A stretch of 27,796 nucleotides of DNA from a bacterium. Its GTDB lineage: Bacteria; UBP18; UBA7526. The notes below the pieces were generated by a model. It did not search any database and was not told the DNA's origin. It saw nothing but the letters and a program-made list of their open reading frames with translations. The position numbers and the translations under genes were made by a program. How positions within the stretch are numbered: position 1 is the first letter of the stretch; every line of letters starts with the position of its first letter. The stretch covers positions 1 through 27,796 of the forward strand of contig JAUWYL010000018.1 in assembly GCA_030615855.1 (NCBI GenBank), written 5' to 3'. This document shows positions 15,875 to 24,013 of the stretch, one piece after another.

Positions 15875-16989
15875 AGGCTTCCCTCTCTCTATTGGTCGCC
15901 TTTGGTGCTGGGATAGCTTCCTTTTTCTCCCCCTGCGTATTGCCCCTCATTCCTGCCTACCTTGCCTTTATAACTGGTCTTTCTATTGATGACTTAAAGG
16001 ATTCTCAAGAAAAGATTAGAAATCTAAAGAAGATCCTTTATGAGACCATCCTCTTCATTTTAGGTTTTTCTTTTGTCTTCGTTATCTTAGGGGCCTCTAT
16101 CACCTACCTGGGAGGTTTTATCTCTTCTTACCAAAGAATCTTACAAAGAGTGGGGGGAGGATTAATCATCCTCTTTGGTCTCTATCTCACTGGTCTATTG
16201 AAGATTAAGCCTCTTCAATACGAGAAGAGGATTCATTTAAAAGCGAAGCCGACCAATCTCTTTGGTTCTTTTCTGATCGGCTCTGTCTTCGCCCTTGGCT
16301 GGAGCCCCTGCGTAGGACCGATACTTGCCTCTATTCTGGCCTATGCTGCTACCCAGGAGACCCTATCTCAAGGGATTCTTCTCTTGGGTCTCTATTCCCT
16401 GGGCTTGGGGGTTCCCTTTCTACTAACCGCCTTGGCCATTAATACCTTTTTAAATTTCTTTCAGAGGATAAGAAGATACCTCAGAGGAATATCGATAGCA
16501 AGTGGATTATTGCTCATTATTGTGGGTCTCTTAATCATATTCCAAGGAGGGATAACCCAAAGGGTTAGTAGTAAATCCCGTCCCTTATGGAGGGGCGAGG
16601 GTGAACCCCGTCCCCTTGAAAAGGGGCGGGGTGAACCTCTTAAACATATCCCAAGGAGGGTCGGTATGGAGATAATATTAACTGAAGATAACTTTCAGAA
16701 AGAGGTCTTAGAATCTGATGTTCCGGTCTTGGTCGACTTCTGGGCCGAGTGGTGCGCCCCCTGTCTCATGATTGCTCCTACAATAGAGGAGATCGCTCAA
16801 GAGTACTCTGGAAGGTTGAAGGTAGGCAAGTTAAACGTGGATGAAAATCAGAACCTGGCGGCAAGATACGGCATTAGGGGCATCCCCACCCTTCTCATCT
16901 TCAAAAAGGGCAAAGTCATAGAACAGATCGTAGGGGCCTTGCCCAAAGAGGCTCTGAGGTCCAAGATAGATATGGCCTTAGTAAAATAG
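15871..16989 (+). CDS. ccdA: CcdA thiol-disulfide transporter in frame with thioredoxin
   Basis: This 372-codon frame joins CcdA (about 1-228; six membrane helices; Cys22 in [13 protein letters not shown] and Cys147 in GWSPCVGPI) to a thioredoxin (266-372; WCAPC at 294-298). CcdA passes electrons from cytoplasmic thioredoxin across the membrane. The roughly 35-residue linker ([19 protein letters not shown] and onward) is encoded by two GC-rich hairpin repeats. A strong internal ribosome site and ATG at 16666 would give a normal free thioredoxin, so the in-frame fusion may be a by-product of repeat insertion. The ATG overlaps the radical SAM stop. trxB follows. Confidence 0.9.
   Translation: MKASLSLLVAFGAGIASFFSPCVLPLIPAYLAFITGLSIDDLKDSQEKIRNLKKILYETILFILGFSFVFVILGASITYLGGFISSYQRILQRVGGGLIILFGLYLTGLLKIKPLQYEKRIHLKAKPTNLFGSFLIGSVFALGWSPCVGPILASILAYAATQETLSQGILLLGLYSLGLGVPFLLTALAINTFLNFFQRIRRYLRGISIASGLLLIIVGLLIIFQGGITQRVSSKSRPLWRGEGEPRPLEKGRGEPLKHIPRRVGMEIILTEDNFQKEVLESDVPVLVDFWAEWCAPCLMIAPTIEEIAQEYSGRLKVGKLNVDENQNLAARYGIRGIPTLLIFKKGKVIEQIVGALPKEALRSKIDMALVK
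16577..16637 (+). repeat. Two GC-rich hairpin repeats inside the ccdA-trxA frame
   Basis: Two tandem units each read CCCGTCCC, a short loop, GGGGCG(A/G)GG and then GTGAACC. The second has an 11-bp arm around a GAA loop. A partial copy lies in noncoding DNA at 13591-13612. Confidence 0.8.
16666..16989 (+). CDS. trxA: Thioredoxin from internal start (alternative product)
   Basis: AAGGAGG (16653-16659) lies 6 bases before an ATG that would give a 107-residue thioredoxin, exactly the usual length, beginning [10 protein letters not shown] and carrying [11 protein letters not shown] and the cis-Pro loop GIPTLLIF. Its reductase gene starts 11 bases after its stop. I think independent translation from here is likely, with or without read-through from ccdA. 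Confidence 0.65.
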   Translation: MEIILTEDNFQKEVLESDVPVLVDFWAEWCAPCLMIAPTIEEIAQEYSGRLKVGKLNVDENQNLAARYGIRGIPTLLIFKKGKVIEQIVGALPKEALRSKIDMALVK

Positions 16990-17000
16990 GAAGGGGAAAG

Positions 17001-17945
17001 ATGAAAGATTATGATATCATTATTATCGGTGGAGGGCCGGCAGGCTTAACGGCTGGGATCTATGCTTCCCGAGCCAGAATGAGAACCCTATTGATTGAAA
17101 GACTGGCCCCTGGTGGACAGGCCGCCCTTACCGAGATAATTGAAAACTATCCTGGCTTCCCGGAAGGGATCTTAGGTCCTAAGTTGATGGAGAAGATGAG
17201 GGAACAGGCTATTAAAACTGGCCTGGGGATTATTTCTGGAGAAGTAACAGAAATTGAAGTAAAAAAGGGGATAGTAAAAACTAAAGATAGAGAACATAAA
17301 GCATTAGCCATAATTATAGCCAGTGGCGCTCATCCTCAGAAACTTGGGGTTCTAGGAGAAGACCTGTTACTGGGCAAGGGGGTCTCTTACTGTGCCACTT
17401 GTGACGGCCCACTATTTAAGGGGCAAGATATTGTGGTTGTTGGAGGAGGAGACAGCGCAGTGGAAGAAGCCCTATTCTTAACAAAATTCGCCAAAAAAGT
17501 CATTCTTATTCATCGTCGGGATAGATTGCGAGCCGCTAAGATATTACAGGGAAGGGCTCTGGCTAATGAAAGAATAGAATTTATCTTGGACTCAGTAATA
17601 ACAGAGATCCTAGGAAAAAAAGGAGTAAATAGGGTTAAGGTAAAGAATAAGAAGACGAAAGAAGAAAAGGAAATTCCTTGCCAAGGAGTCTTTATCTCAA
17701 TAGGTATTATTCCCGCCACCGAGTTCTTAAAAGGTCTTATCAATATGGATGAAAAGGGGTATCTCTTAACCGATGAAGATATGAAGACCTCAGTAGCGGG
17801 GATCTATGCTTGTGGGGATTGCAGAAAGAAGCTATTGCGCCAGATAATTACTGCCTGTGGCGAAGGGGCTTTAGCTGCCTTTGCTGCTACAAAATATGTG
17901 GAAGAGTTAAAGGGAATGGCCTATCCAGGAAATAGTGATCGGTGA
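17001..17945 (+). CDS. trxB: Thioredoxin reductase
   Basis: This 314-residue FAD enzyme reduces thioredoxin with NADPH. FAD motif GGGPAGLTAG starts near residue 10, the redox pair is CATC (Cys131, Cys134), the pyridine-nucleotide site has GGGDSAVEEA and HRRDRLRA, and the C-terminal FAD motif is ACGDC. The GGGDSA plus HRR pattern favours NADPH. GGAAGGGG precedes the ATG. With the adjacent thioredoxin and CcdA it supplies reducing power to the cell exterior. The last residues (NSDR) and TGA lie in a 7-mer array. Confidence 0.95.
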   Translation: MKDYDIIIIGGGPAGLTAGIYASRARMRTLLIERLAPGGQAALTEIIENYPGFPEGILGPKLMEKMREQAIKTGLGIISGEVTEIEVKKGIVKTKDREHKALAIIIASGAHPQKLGVLGEDLLLGKGVSYCATCDGPLFKGQDIVVVGGGDSAVEEALFLTKFAKKVILIHRRDRLRAAKILQGRALANERIEFILDSVITEILGKKGVNRVKVKNKKTKEEKEIPCQGVFISIGIIPATEFLKGLINMDEKGYLLTDEDMKTSVAGIYACGDCRKKLLRQIITACGEGALAAFAATKYVEELKGMAYPGNSDR

Positions 17946-17987
17946 TCAGGAGAAAGTGGGAAAGTGAGCAGGTGAGAAAGTGAGAAT
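17934..17987. repeat. 7-mer tandem array, GTGATC/GTGAGAA type
   Basis: AGTGATC and GGTGATC (17934-17947) are followed by degenerate AAAGTGAG-type units to 17987. The trxB TGA (17943-17945) is within the array. The first unit is the reverse complement of the array at 6147-6174. Confidence 0.75.
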
Positions 17988-17993
17988 ACTGAA

Positions 17994-18512
17994 ATGAAAT
18001 TAAAGAGAGGGCTGGTTCAAGTCTATACTGGTAATGGAAAGGGAAAGACCACTGCTGCCTGGGGACAGGCAATAAGGGCCTCTGGCCAGGGATTAAGAGT
18101 AGGCATCATTCAATTCTTCAAAGGAAAAGGCTCGGGCGAAGCGAAAATGGCAAGGAAGTTGAAGCTAGATGTCTATTCTTTCTGTCCTGTCCATCCTTTC
18201 TTCGGTGGAAAAAGAGAGAAGTTAAAAAAGGAATGTGGGGAAGGTTTAGCCTTTGCTAAAAGATTAGTTATGAGTAAGAAATACGATATGATTATTCTGG
18301 ATGAGATAAATATCGCCATGCGTGATAGACTTATAGAAGTAAATGATGTTCTGAGCCTAATAAAAGAGAAGCCGAAGGAAGTAGAGTTAATCCTTACCGG
18401 AAGAGGCGCTCCAAAGAAGATAATGGAAGCGGCAGACTTAGTAACCGAGATGAGAGAGATCAAGCATCCCTATCAGAAAGAAATAAAAGGAAGGAAGGGA
18501 ATCGAATATTAA
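17994..18512 (+). CDS. cobO: Corrinoid adenosyltransferase (CobA/CobO/BtuR type)
   Basis: This 172-residue cytoplasmic enzyme transfers adenosyl from ATP to cob(I)alamin or cobyrinate diamide. The P-loop GNGKGKTTAA is near residue 11, IIQFFKGKGSGE near 40, and a Walker-B-like ILDEINIAM near 102. Length is usual for the BtuR family. No corrinoid genes or cobalamin riboswitch are adjacent, so it probably serves salvage or adenosylation of cofactor made elsewhere. The ribosome site is weak because the leader is a 7-mer repeat. Confidence 0.93.
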   Translation: MKLKRGLVQVYTGNGKGKTTAAWGQAIRASGQGLRVGIIQFFKGKGSGEAKMARKLKLDVYSFCPVHPFFGGKREKLKKECGEGLAFAKRLVMSKKYDMIILDEINIAMRDRLIEVNDVLSLIKEKPKEVELILTGRGAPKKIMEAADLVTEMREIKHPYQKEIKGRKGIEY

Positions 18513-18536
18513 TTCTGAATAGATATGTACGATAGA

Positions 18537-18667
18537 GGTTTACGGTTAACGGTTTACAGTGTACGGTAAAAAAACCGCCTCTCGTCTTCACTCGAGACTG
18601 GGCGATCCTGAATGAAATGAAGGACCGTAAACGGTAAACAGCCCGAAGGGCGGGTAAACTGTTAACC
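18537..18667. repeat. Inverted 7-mer arrays, GGTTTAC unit
   Basis: Four 7-mers (GGTTTAC, GGTTAAC, GGTTTAC, AGTGTAC) at 18537-18564 face inverted units at 18624-18641 and 18654-18667. The latter two are separated by a small GC hairpin. The array fills the cobO to MTH1187 gap; no riboswitch was recognised. Confidence 0.85.
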
Positions 18668-18695
18668 AATACCTACCTGAAGGGAGGTAAATGAG

Positions 18696-18992
18696 ATGGC
18701 AGTAGTTGAAGTAAGTATTCTACCCTTGGGGACAGGAACCCCGAGCATGAGCAGGTATGTAGCCGATGTTCTGAAAGTTCTGAAAGAAAGTAATCTGAAG
18801 CACGAACTGACCGCCATGGGGACCATCATCGAAGGAGACTTGGATGAGGTCTTGAAGTGGGTTAGAAAGATGCACGAGGTCCCTTTCAGAGAAGGAGCAA
18901 AGAGAGTAGTCACCACCATTGAGATCGATGATAGAAGAGACAAAGAGTTGACCATCGAAGGGAAGGTAAAGGCGGTGGAAAGTAAGAAGTAA
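18696..18992 (+). CDS. MTH1187-family thiamine-binding protein
   Basis: This 98-residue single-domain protein belongs to PF01910 (MTH1187/YkoF-like, formerly DUF77), a ferredoxin-like fold whose members bind thiamine or related compounds. Family features are VSILPLGTGTPSMSRYVADVLKVL, LTAMGTIIEGDLDEVLKWV and VVTTIEIDDRRDK. AGGGAGG precedes the ATG at good distance. A terminator follows. Whether it acts in thiamine transport or salvage is not known. Confidence 0.92.
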   Translation: MAVVEVSILPLGTGTPSMSRYVADVLKVLKESNLKHELTAMGTIIEGDLDEVLKWVRKMHEVPFREGAKRVVTTIEIDDRRDKELTIEGKVKAVESKK

Positions 18993-19012
18993 TTTCCGCC
19001 CTATAAATATGG

Positions 19013-19038
19013 AAAGCCCCCATATTGGGGGCTTTTTT
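19013..19038 (+). terminator. Rho-independent terminator
   Basis: A 10-bp stem AAAGCCCCCA / TGGGGGCTTT with a 3-base loop runs into six Ts. It ends the plus-strand block and lies between two convergent genes. The rest of the 18993-19128 gap has GGCTAAAA-type short repeats. Confidence 0.93.
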
Positions 19039-19128
19039 ATTAGGGAAACGGCTAAAAATGTTAAAGTTGAAGCCAAAAATGGCTAAAAGAGAGTCATTTT
19101 TGAGGTTTTTAGGCTTGTTTTTGTGGTT

Positions 19129-19917
19129 TTATGGGCTCTTTTTGATGATTTTGGCTAAGATTTCTCCCATTTCTCTATGAATTTTTCCATTTGAGGCCAA
19201 GATCTCTTTTTCATAGATATCGAGTTTATCTCCTTTGAAGTCTGTTACTCTTCCACCAGCCTCGGACACTATGAGGCTTCCTGCTGCCACATCCCAGGGG
19301 GCAAGTCTCTCCTCCCAGAAGCCATCGAAGCGACCATTGGCGGTATAACAAAGGTTTAAGGCCGCTGCCCCATCCCTCCTCACCCCTTGAGAGTTTACCA
19401 TGAATTCTCTATAAATCCTGAGATATTCGTCTGCCCTCTCCCTTCTATCGTAGGGAAAGCCAGTGGCTAAAAGGCTCTTATCTAATTTATTTATCTTAGA
19501 GACAGAGATTCTCCTTCCGTTTAAAGTGGCTCCCTTCCCCTTCTCTGCCAAGAATAGTTCATCGGGAACTGGATCATAGACCACTCCTTTTATGACCTCA
19601 CCGTTTTTCTCCAAAGCGATAGAGACACAGTATCTGGGATAGCCGTGGACATAGTTCGTCGTCCCATCCAAGGGGTCAATAATCCATTTATATTGACTGC
19701 CCTTCTCTTTTATTCTTCTTTCCTCAGTCAGGATGTCATGAGAAGGATATCTTTCCTTAATGAGACTAATAATTCTCTCCTCTGCCTTCCTATCGATATC
19801 TGTAACCAGACTTACCCTACCCTTGTAATCAATCCTCTTTATCTTACCCAGGTTTTCTCTTAATATATCCCCGGCCTCTTTTGCTGCCTTAACAGCAAGC
19901 TCCCTAAAATCTTTCAT
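19129..19917 (-). CDS. Inositol monophosphatase-family phosphatase
   Basis: This 262-residue Mg-dependent phosphatase has the metal-site motifs LTEERR (about 70), DPLDGTTNYVHG (about 85-96) and WDVAAGSLIVSEAGG (about 210). Substrate may be inositol phosphate, fructose bisphosphate, NADP or histidinol phosphate; sequence alone does not decide. The ATG at 19917 is chosen because AAGGGAAGAG precedes it, while the in-frame ATG 30 bases earlier has no ribosome site. It is convergent with the thiamine-binding gene. Confidence 0.92.
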   Translation of the reverse strand: MKDFRELAVKAAKEAGDILRENLGKIKRIDYKGRVSLVTDIDRKAEERIISLIKERYPSHDILTEERRIKEKGSQYKWIIDPLDGTTNYVHGYPRYCVSIALEKNGEVIKGVVYDPVPDELFLAEKGKGATLNGRRISVSKINKLDKSLLATGFPYDRRERADEYLRIYREFMVNSQGVRRDGAAALNLCYTANGRFDGFWEERLAPWDVAAGSLIVSEAGGRVTDFKGDKLDIYEKEILASNGKIHREMGEILAKIIKKSP

Positions 19918-19978
19918 ATCTCTTCCCTTTTGTTTCTCGTCATACATTGAAAGATTACTTAATCATACGGGAATAAGG

Positions 19979-20082
19979 GTGAGTTGTGGGTTGTGAGTCG
20001 GGTTGTGGGGGTGAGGGTGTGGGATATATCCCCATCCACACAACTCATCCCCGACCCACTACTCACTACCCATCCGCACCCC
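19979..20082. repeat. Inverted 7-mer arrays, GTGRGTT unit
   Basis: GTGAGTT, GTGGGTT and GTGAGTC (19979-19999) continue into G-rich DNA and face ACCCACT, ACTCACT and ACCCATC (20054-20074). A remnant of the GGTTGCGGTTGC element (CGCAACCGAT, ACGTTCAACGTA) follows at about 20089-20112. Confidence 0.85.
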
Positions 20083-20131
20083 TATAACCGCAACCGATTG
20101 ACGTTCAACGTAATCTATTACACTACTACCT

Positions 20132-21211
20132 TCAGGTTACACTTAGGCTTAAGTTGGCTACCGCGTTTAAGGAGAGGTCTGATTCAATCCCTTCCTTTAG
20201 CTTATAATAACCACAGCAAGCGATCATAGCCGCATTATCTGTGCACAATTCCTCTCTCGGATAATAGAGTCCTAAGCCTTTTGCCTTTGCCTCTTCTCCT
20301 AACCTCTTTCTCAAACGACTATTTGAGGCTACCCCCCCAGCCAAAACAATTCTTTTTACCCCCTTTATCTTCGCTGCCCTCAGGGTATTTTTGATAAGCA
20401 TATCAACCACCGCTTCCTGGAAGCTAGCCACTAGATCGGGTAACGAGTGACGAGTGATAGAAGATAATTTTTCCCTGTAACTCGTGATCCGTGACCCGTG
20501 ACCCGTGACATAATTTACTACTGCAGTCTTTATTCCGCTGAAGGAGAAGTCAAGGGTCTCTTTAGTCTTGAAGTATGACCTGGGAAAAGGGATTGCTTTG
20601 GGATCCCCATTCTTTGATAATTTATCTATAATGGGTCCACCAGGATAGCCCAACTTTAAAAACTTTGCTATTTTATCAAAGGCTTCTCCTGGGGCATCAT
20701 CCCGCGTTCGTCCCAATACCTCATACCCGCCATGATTCTTGACATAGACTAAGTCTGAATGGCCACCAGAGACGATTAATACTAAGAAGGGAAATTTTAA
20801 GGCCTCCGGCCCAGAGGGGCCTCTGCCCCGGAGGGAAGGATGTTCCAGGTAGTTGGCATAGATATGGCCCTCTAAGTGATTGATACCTACAAAAGGAAGG
20901 TTATTGGAATAGGCGATGGCCTTTGCAGTAGAGAGGCCGACTAAAAGAGCGCCCACCAGGCCAGGGCCGTAGGTGACCGCTATCCCATCCAGATCAGAGA
21001 AACCAATCTTTGCTCTTGATAGCGCCTCAGATATGACAGGATTTATTAATTCCAGGTGTTTCCGGGAAGCGATCTCTGGCACTACCCCCCAGAACTTCCT
21101 ATGGATAGCAACCTGGGAGGCCACAACATTCGATAGAATCTTCTTGCCATCCTTTACTACCGCTGCTGCCGTCTCATCACAGGAGGTCTCAATCCCTAGA
21201 ATAAGCGTCAT
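20132..21211 (-). CDS. tsaD: tRNA threonylcarbamoyladenosine synthase subunit TsaD
   Basis: This 359-residue ASKHA-fold enzyme transfers threonylcarbamoyl to A37 of ANN-decoding tRNAs. [12 protein letters not shown] opens it; metal-binding NHLEGH is at 111-116; [20 protein letters not shown] and [11 protein letters not shown] follow. It is about 20 residues longer than usual. The excess is at two repeat-derived segments: residues 127-137 (GC palindrome) and about 234-258 (7-mer arrays encoding [16 protein letters not shown]). Both are at surface-loop positions of the family alignment as I recall it. It overlaps the deacetylase gene by 4 bases. Confidence 0.95.
   Translation of the reverse strand: MTLILGIETSCDETAAAVVKDGKKILSNVVASQVAIHRKFWGVVPEIASRKHLELINPVISEALSRAKIGFSDLDGIAVTYGPGLVGALLVGLSTAKAIAYSNNLPFVGINHLEGHIYANYLEHPSLRGRGPSGPEALKFPFLVLIVSGGHSDLVYVKNHGGYEVLGRTRDDAPGEAFDKIAKFLKLGYPGGPIIDKLSKNGDPKAIPFPRSYFKTKETLDFSFSGIKTAVVNYVTGHGSRITSYREKLSSITRHSLPDLVASFQEAVVDMLIKNTLRAAKIKGVKRIVLAGGVASNSRLRKRLGEEAKAKGLGLYYPREELCTDNAAMIACCGYYKLKEGIESDLSLNAVANLSLSVT
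20440..20510 (-). repeat. 7-mer arrays inside tsaD
   Basis: GAGTGAC and GAGTGAT (20445-20458), a spacer, then CTCGTGA, TCCGTGA, CCCGTGA, CCCGTGA (20481-20508). Same 7-mer architecture as the intergenic arrays, but in frame within TsaD residues 234-258. Confidence 0.88.
20803..20834 (-). repeat. GC-rich palindrome inside tsaD
   Basis: Arms of 15 bases (20803-20817 and 20820-20834) pair with two mismatches around GG. It encodes about residues 127-137 ([11 protein letters not shown]) between EHP and [12 protein letters not shown]. Confidence 0.8.
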
Positions 21212-22329
21212 TCTACCAATTCTGAAACTAAAACAAATTCTATTCCTTGATTCTCCAGTTCTGGGATGGTCTCTTTAATTGCCTGAACAGTGAGAGAATG
21301 GGCATGGCCGATGCCTATCGCCTCTCCCTCATTCAGGGCTATTTTAGCCAGAAGCCGAATCTGCCCCTTAATGTAATCGAGATCGATCTCATTGTCTAAG
21401 AAAACATTTCTCTCCCCACACTTAAGGCCCAGTCTTTTGGCTTCTCTGTAGGCAACAGATTCGTCAGAGGTCTTACTATCTATAAAGAAGAGGTTTCTTT
21501 TCTTTAACTCTTTCAATATTAGATTCATCATCTCCTTATCCTCTGTTAAGCGGGAACCCGTATGGTTATTCACTCCCTGAACATAGGGGATACCAGAAAG
21601 ATCACGGGCAATTATCTTTGCTATCTCCCTTCGGGGAGTACTCATGAGAATGGCACCCTTTCCCGGGTCCTTATCTCGTGCCGGATATCCCTTAGGCTCC
21701 ATGGGAAGATGGAGCATGACTAAAAAGCCTTTCTTCTTCGCTTTGCTCGCTATATCTTTGGAATGGGGTAGAAAGGGGAGGATGGAGAAGTTTAAGGGAC
21801 GATCTATAGCTAAGAGTTCCTTCGTTGCCCTTCCTCCCATCCCCAGATCATCGATAATGATAGCCACCCTTGCTTTCGGTTGCTCTAAGATGAGCCTCTG
21901 AATGGGAATCTTTCTTATCCCGATTTTCATGCTCAGGATCTTCTTCCCTTTAATCTCTCCCTTCTTGACCTTGACTATCCTTCCTCCTTTTCTCTTCACT
22001 ATCTGGGTAACGGCCTTCTCATACTTCTCTAAAGGCTCCTTGGGAGATACCCTCACCCTCTTTGTAGTATGGGTCCACTCTATCTTTCCCTTCTTCTCTT
22101 TTTTACTGTACTTCTCAATAATATCCTTACGGCCTACTCCCAGTTCAGCAAGTCCCTTATCGATGGCAGAATCTATCTCCTTTGCCTTTGCCTCATAATC
22201 TATCCTCTTCAACCAGTCAAAGAGAGTTACCCTTCCCATCTGCTGATAATCAACCCAGAAGCAGGCAAAGAGAAGTCCCAGAATAGCGATTACCATTGTT
22301 ATCTTTAAAAATCTATACTTGTCAGTCAA
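21208..22329 (-). CDS. Divergent polysaccharide deacetylase (YibQ/COG2861-like)
   Basis: This 373-residue protein has an N-terminal membrane helix (about 8-26), a long basic linker and a C-terminal divergent NodB-like domain (about 150-370) with [27 protein letters not shown] and IGHAHSL. These replace the usual NodB motifs. The family is commonly beside envC and ctpA, as here, suggesting cell-wall or envelope work; its reaction is not established. The start is TTG with GAGG 6 bases before it; an in-frame ATG at residue 12 is the alternative. Confidence 0.87.
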   Translation of the reverse strand: MTDKYRFLKITMVIAILGLLFACFWVDYQQMGRVTLFDWLKRIDYEAKAKEIDSAIDKGLAELGVGRKDIIEKYSKKEKKGKIEWTHTTKRVRVSPKEPLEKYEKAVTQIVKRKGGRIVKVKKGEIKGKKILSMKIGIRKIPIQRLILEQPKARVAIIIDDLGMGGRATKELLAIDRPLNFSILPFLPHSKDIASKAKKKGFLVMLHLPMEPKGYPARDKDPGKGAILMSTPRREIAKIIARDLSGIPYVQGVNNHTGSRLTEDKEMMNLILKELKKRNLFFIDSKTSDESVAYREAKRLGLKCGERNVFLDNEIDLDYIKGQIRLLAKIALNEGEAIGIGHAHSLTVQAIKETIPELENQGIEFVLVSELVE

Positions 22330-22357
22330 CTCTAACCTCGATTCATATCTATTATTT

Positions 22358-22473
22358 GGTTACGGTTAAGGTTAGGTTGTTGGTTTAGTTGCTGGGTTAG
22401 GTAGTTGGTCTTTTTAAAAACACCTAACTCTTACCTAACTACTAAACTCACTACCTTACCCTAACCCAACTAC
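22358..22473. repeat. Inverted 8-mer arrays, GTTGGTTA-like unit
   Basis: Degenerate units such as GTTAGGTA and GTTGCTGG (22358-22410) face CTAACTAC/TACTAAAC-type units (22421-22473) around CTTTTTAAAAAC. The ctpA TAG stop (22470-22472) lies in the right arm. Confidence 0.8.
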
Positions 22474-23906
22474 TTTACTGCTTGGGCTAAGGCCTTTTTG
22501 GAGAGCTCTTCTTTAATCACTTCTACTGCCTTTTGAAACTGAGGATCCTCATCTCGGGTAATCTGATAAGCAACCTTTTCTCCCAAGCCCTGCCTTATTA
22601 TGGCAATCCTCAACTGCTTCTTAATCTCGGGGAGTCCTTCTTTCCACTCCTTCTCTTCAAGATCAAACTTCTTCTCTTTTAAGAACGAAGAAAACTCGTC
22701 CAGAGCCGCTATTCGAACCCTGAATTCCTTATTCACATCAGGATGGGTGAGGAGATACCTCTGGCTGAAACCTCTGAAGTATCCCTTGCTCGCGATCTTG
22801 GAGGCTATCTTGGGAAGGGTGGGTAATTCTACTTTGATGTCTGGTTCGATCCCCTTCTCATCGATGTTCCTTCCCTTGGGAGTGAGATAATGAGCAGTAG
22901 TAAGCCTCAAGCCCGAACCATCCTCTAAGGCCAAGACGCTCTGAACCGTTCCCTTGCCAAAGGATTTCTCTCCAATAATGGTTCCTCTCTTGTAATCCTG
23001 GATGGCACCTGCCACTATCTCAGAGGCAGAAGCACTTCCCTTATTGATGAGGATGACCAAGGGATAATCGGGATGGGGCGCCTCGCTTGAAAGGTATCTC
23101 AGGCTCTGAGAAGAAACCCTCCCTTGGGTAGAAACGATTAATTTCTTCTTGGGAAGAAATTTATCGCATATCTCTACCGCCTCATTCAAAAGCCCCCCAT
23201 GGTTATTGCGTAGATCGAGGATCAGTCCCTCCATCCCCCCCTTCTCTAACTCTCCTAAGGCCTCTTCCAAATCTTCACTCGCTTGCTTCTTGAACTCCCT
23301 GATCCTGATGCAGCCGATCTTCTCTTCTGTTAGAAAAGAATAGGGAATGCTTTTTACTATAATCACGCCTCGAACGATAGTAAATTCTAAAGGTTCATCA
23401 ATTCCTTCTCTCTCTATGGTCAGGGTAACCGAGGTCCCCCTGGGTCCTCGCATCTTCTTTACTGCATCCTGTAAGGTGATATCCTTTGTCGACTCCCCGT
23501 CTATCTCCACAATCTTATCCCCGGCCTGAATCCCGGCCTCATACGCAGGAGTCCCCTCAATAGGGGAGACAATGGTGAGCTGCCCATCCCTTATCCAGAT
23601 GCTTATCCCCAATCCCTCGAACTTCCCTTCGGTCTCAATCTGCATCTCCTTATAGGTCTCAGGGTCCATAAACTGGCTATGAGGATCCAGAGTGGCCATC
23701 ATTCCTTTCAGGGCCCCATAGATGAGGTCCTTGGTCTTCACTTCCTTTATGTAATTCTTTTCAATAAGGTAGTAAACCTTGGAGAAGAGGCCAATATACT
23801 TATGTCTCTCTTTTCTCCCGTTTACCTTACCAGATATTCCTCCCCCAACAATGAGGACTAGCACAATCGTCAAAATTAGGATTTTTATTCCATTCTTTCT
23901 TTTCAT
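22470..23906 (-). CDS. ctpA: C-terminal processing protease, S41 family
   Basis: This 478-residue exported serine protease has a signal anchor (about 7-27), an N-terminal helical region, a PDZ domain (about 95-180) and the S41 core. Catalytic Ser293 is in GSASASE and Lys318 in GEKSFGKGTVQ, 25 residues apart as in Prc. DLRNNHGGLL carries His where Pro is usual. CtpA proteases trim or degrade envelope proteins, including murein hydrolases. AAGGAGGAG precedes the ATG. The gene lies downstream of envC, a common arrangement. Its final codons overlap a repeat array. Confidence 0.94.
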   Translation of the reverse strand: MKRKNGIKILILTIVLVLIVGGGISGKVNGRKERHKYIGLFSKVYYLIEKNYIKEVKTKDLIYGALKGMMATLDPHSQFMDPETYKEMQIETEGKFEGLGISIWIRDGQLTIVSPIEGTPAYEAGIQAGDKIVEIDGESTKDITLQDAVKKMRGPRGTSVTLTIEREGIDEPLEFTIVRGVIIVKSIPYSFLTEEKIGCIRIREFKKQASEDLEEALGELEKGGMEGLILDLRNNHGGLLNEAVEICDKFLPKKKLIVSTQGRVSSQSLRYLSSEAPHPDYPLVILINKGSASASEIVAGAIQDYKRGTIIGEKSFGKGTVQSVLALEDGSGLRLTTAHYLTPKGRNIDEKGIEPDIKVELPTLPKIASKIASKGYFRGFSQRYLLTHPDVNKEFRVRIAALDEFSSFLKEKKFDLEEKEWKEGLPEIKKQLRIAIIRQGLGEKVAYQITRDEDPQFQKAVEVIKEELSKKALAQAVK

Positions 23907-23939
23907 CTTAATCTCCTCCTTCGTTTTAGTAAAATAGGT

Positions 23940-23998
23940 GGATTAGTTGGATTGGTTGGATTATAAATCAACCTAATATACTAATCCAACTAATTTCC
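23940..23998. repeat. Inverted 9-mer arrays, GGATTRGTT unit
   Basis: GGATTAGTT, GGATTGGTT and GGATTATAA (23940-23966) face ACTAATCC and AACTAATTTCC (23980-23998). It occupies the envC-ctpA gap. CTTGTCAAC units follow at 23998-24013 next to the envC stop. Confidence 0.85.
23960..23989 (-). promoter_or_regulatory. Possible ctpA promoter inside repeat array
   Basis: On the minus strand TTGGAT (23989-23984) and a perfect TATAAT (23965-23960) are 18 bases apart, both made of array units. Only the -10 is convincing. Confidence 0.3.
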
Positions 23999-24013
23999 TT
24001 GTCAACTTATTGA

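Noticed and set aside
17946-17993. Cobalamin riboswitch before cobO
   Set aside because: The gap is under 50 bases and consists of GTGAGAAA-type repeats, far too short for the motif.
18513-18695. TPP riboswitch before the thiamine-binding gene
   Set aside because: No CUGAGA or other THI-box core is visible; the gap is an inverted GGTTTAC repeat.
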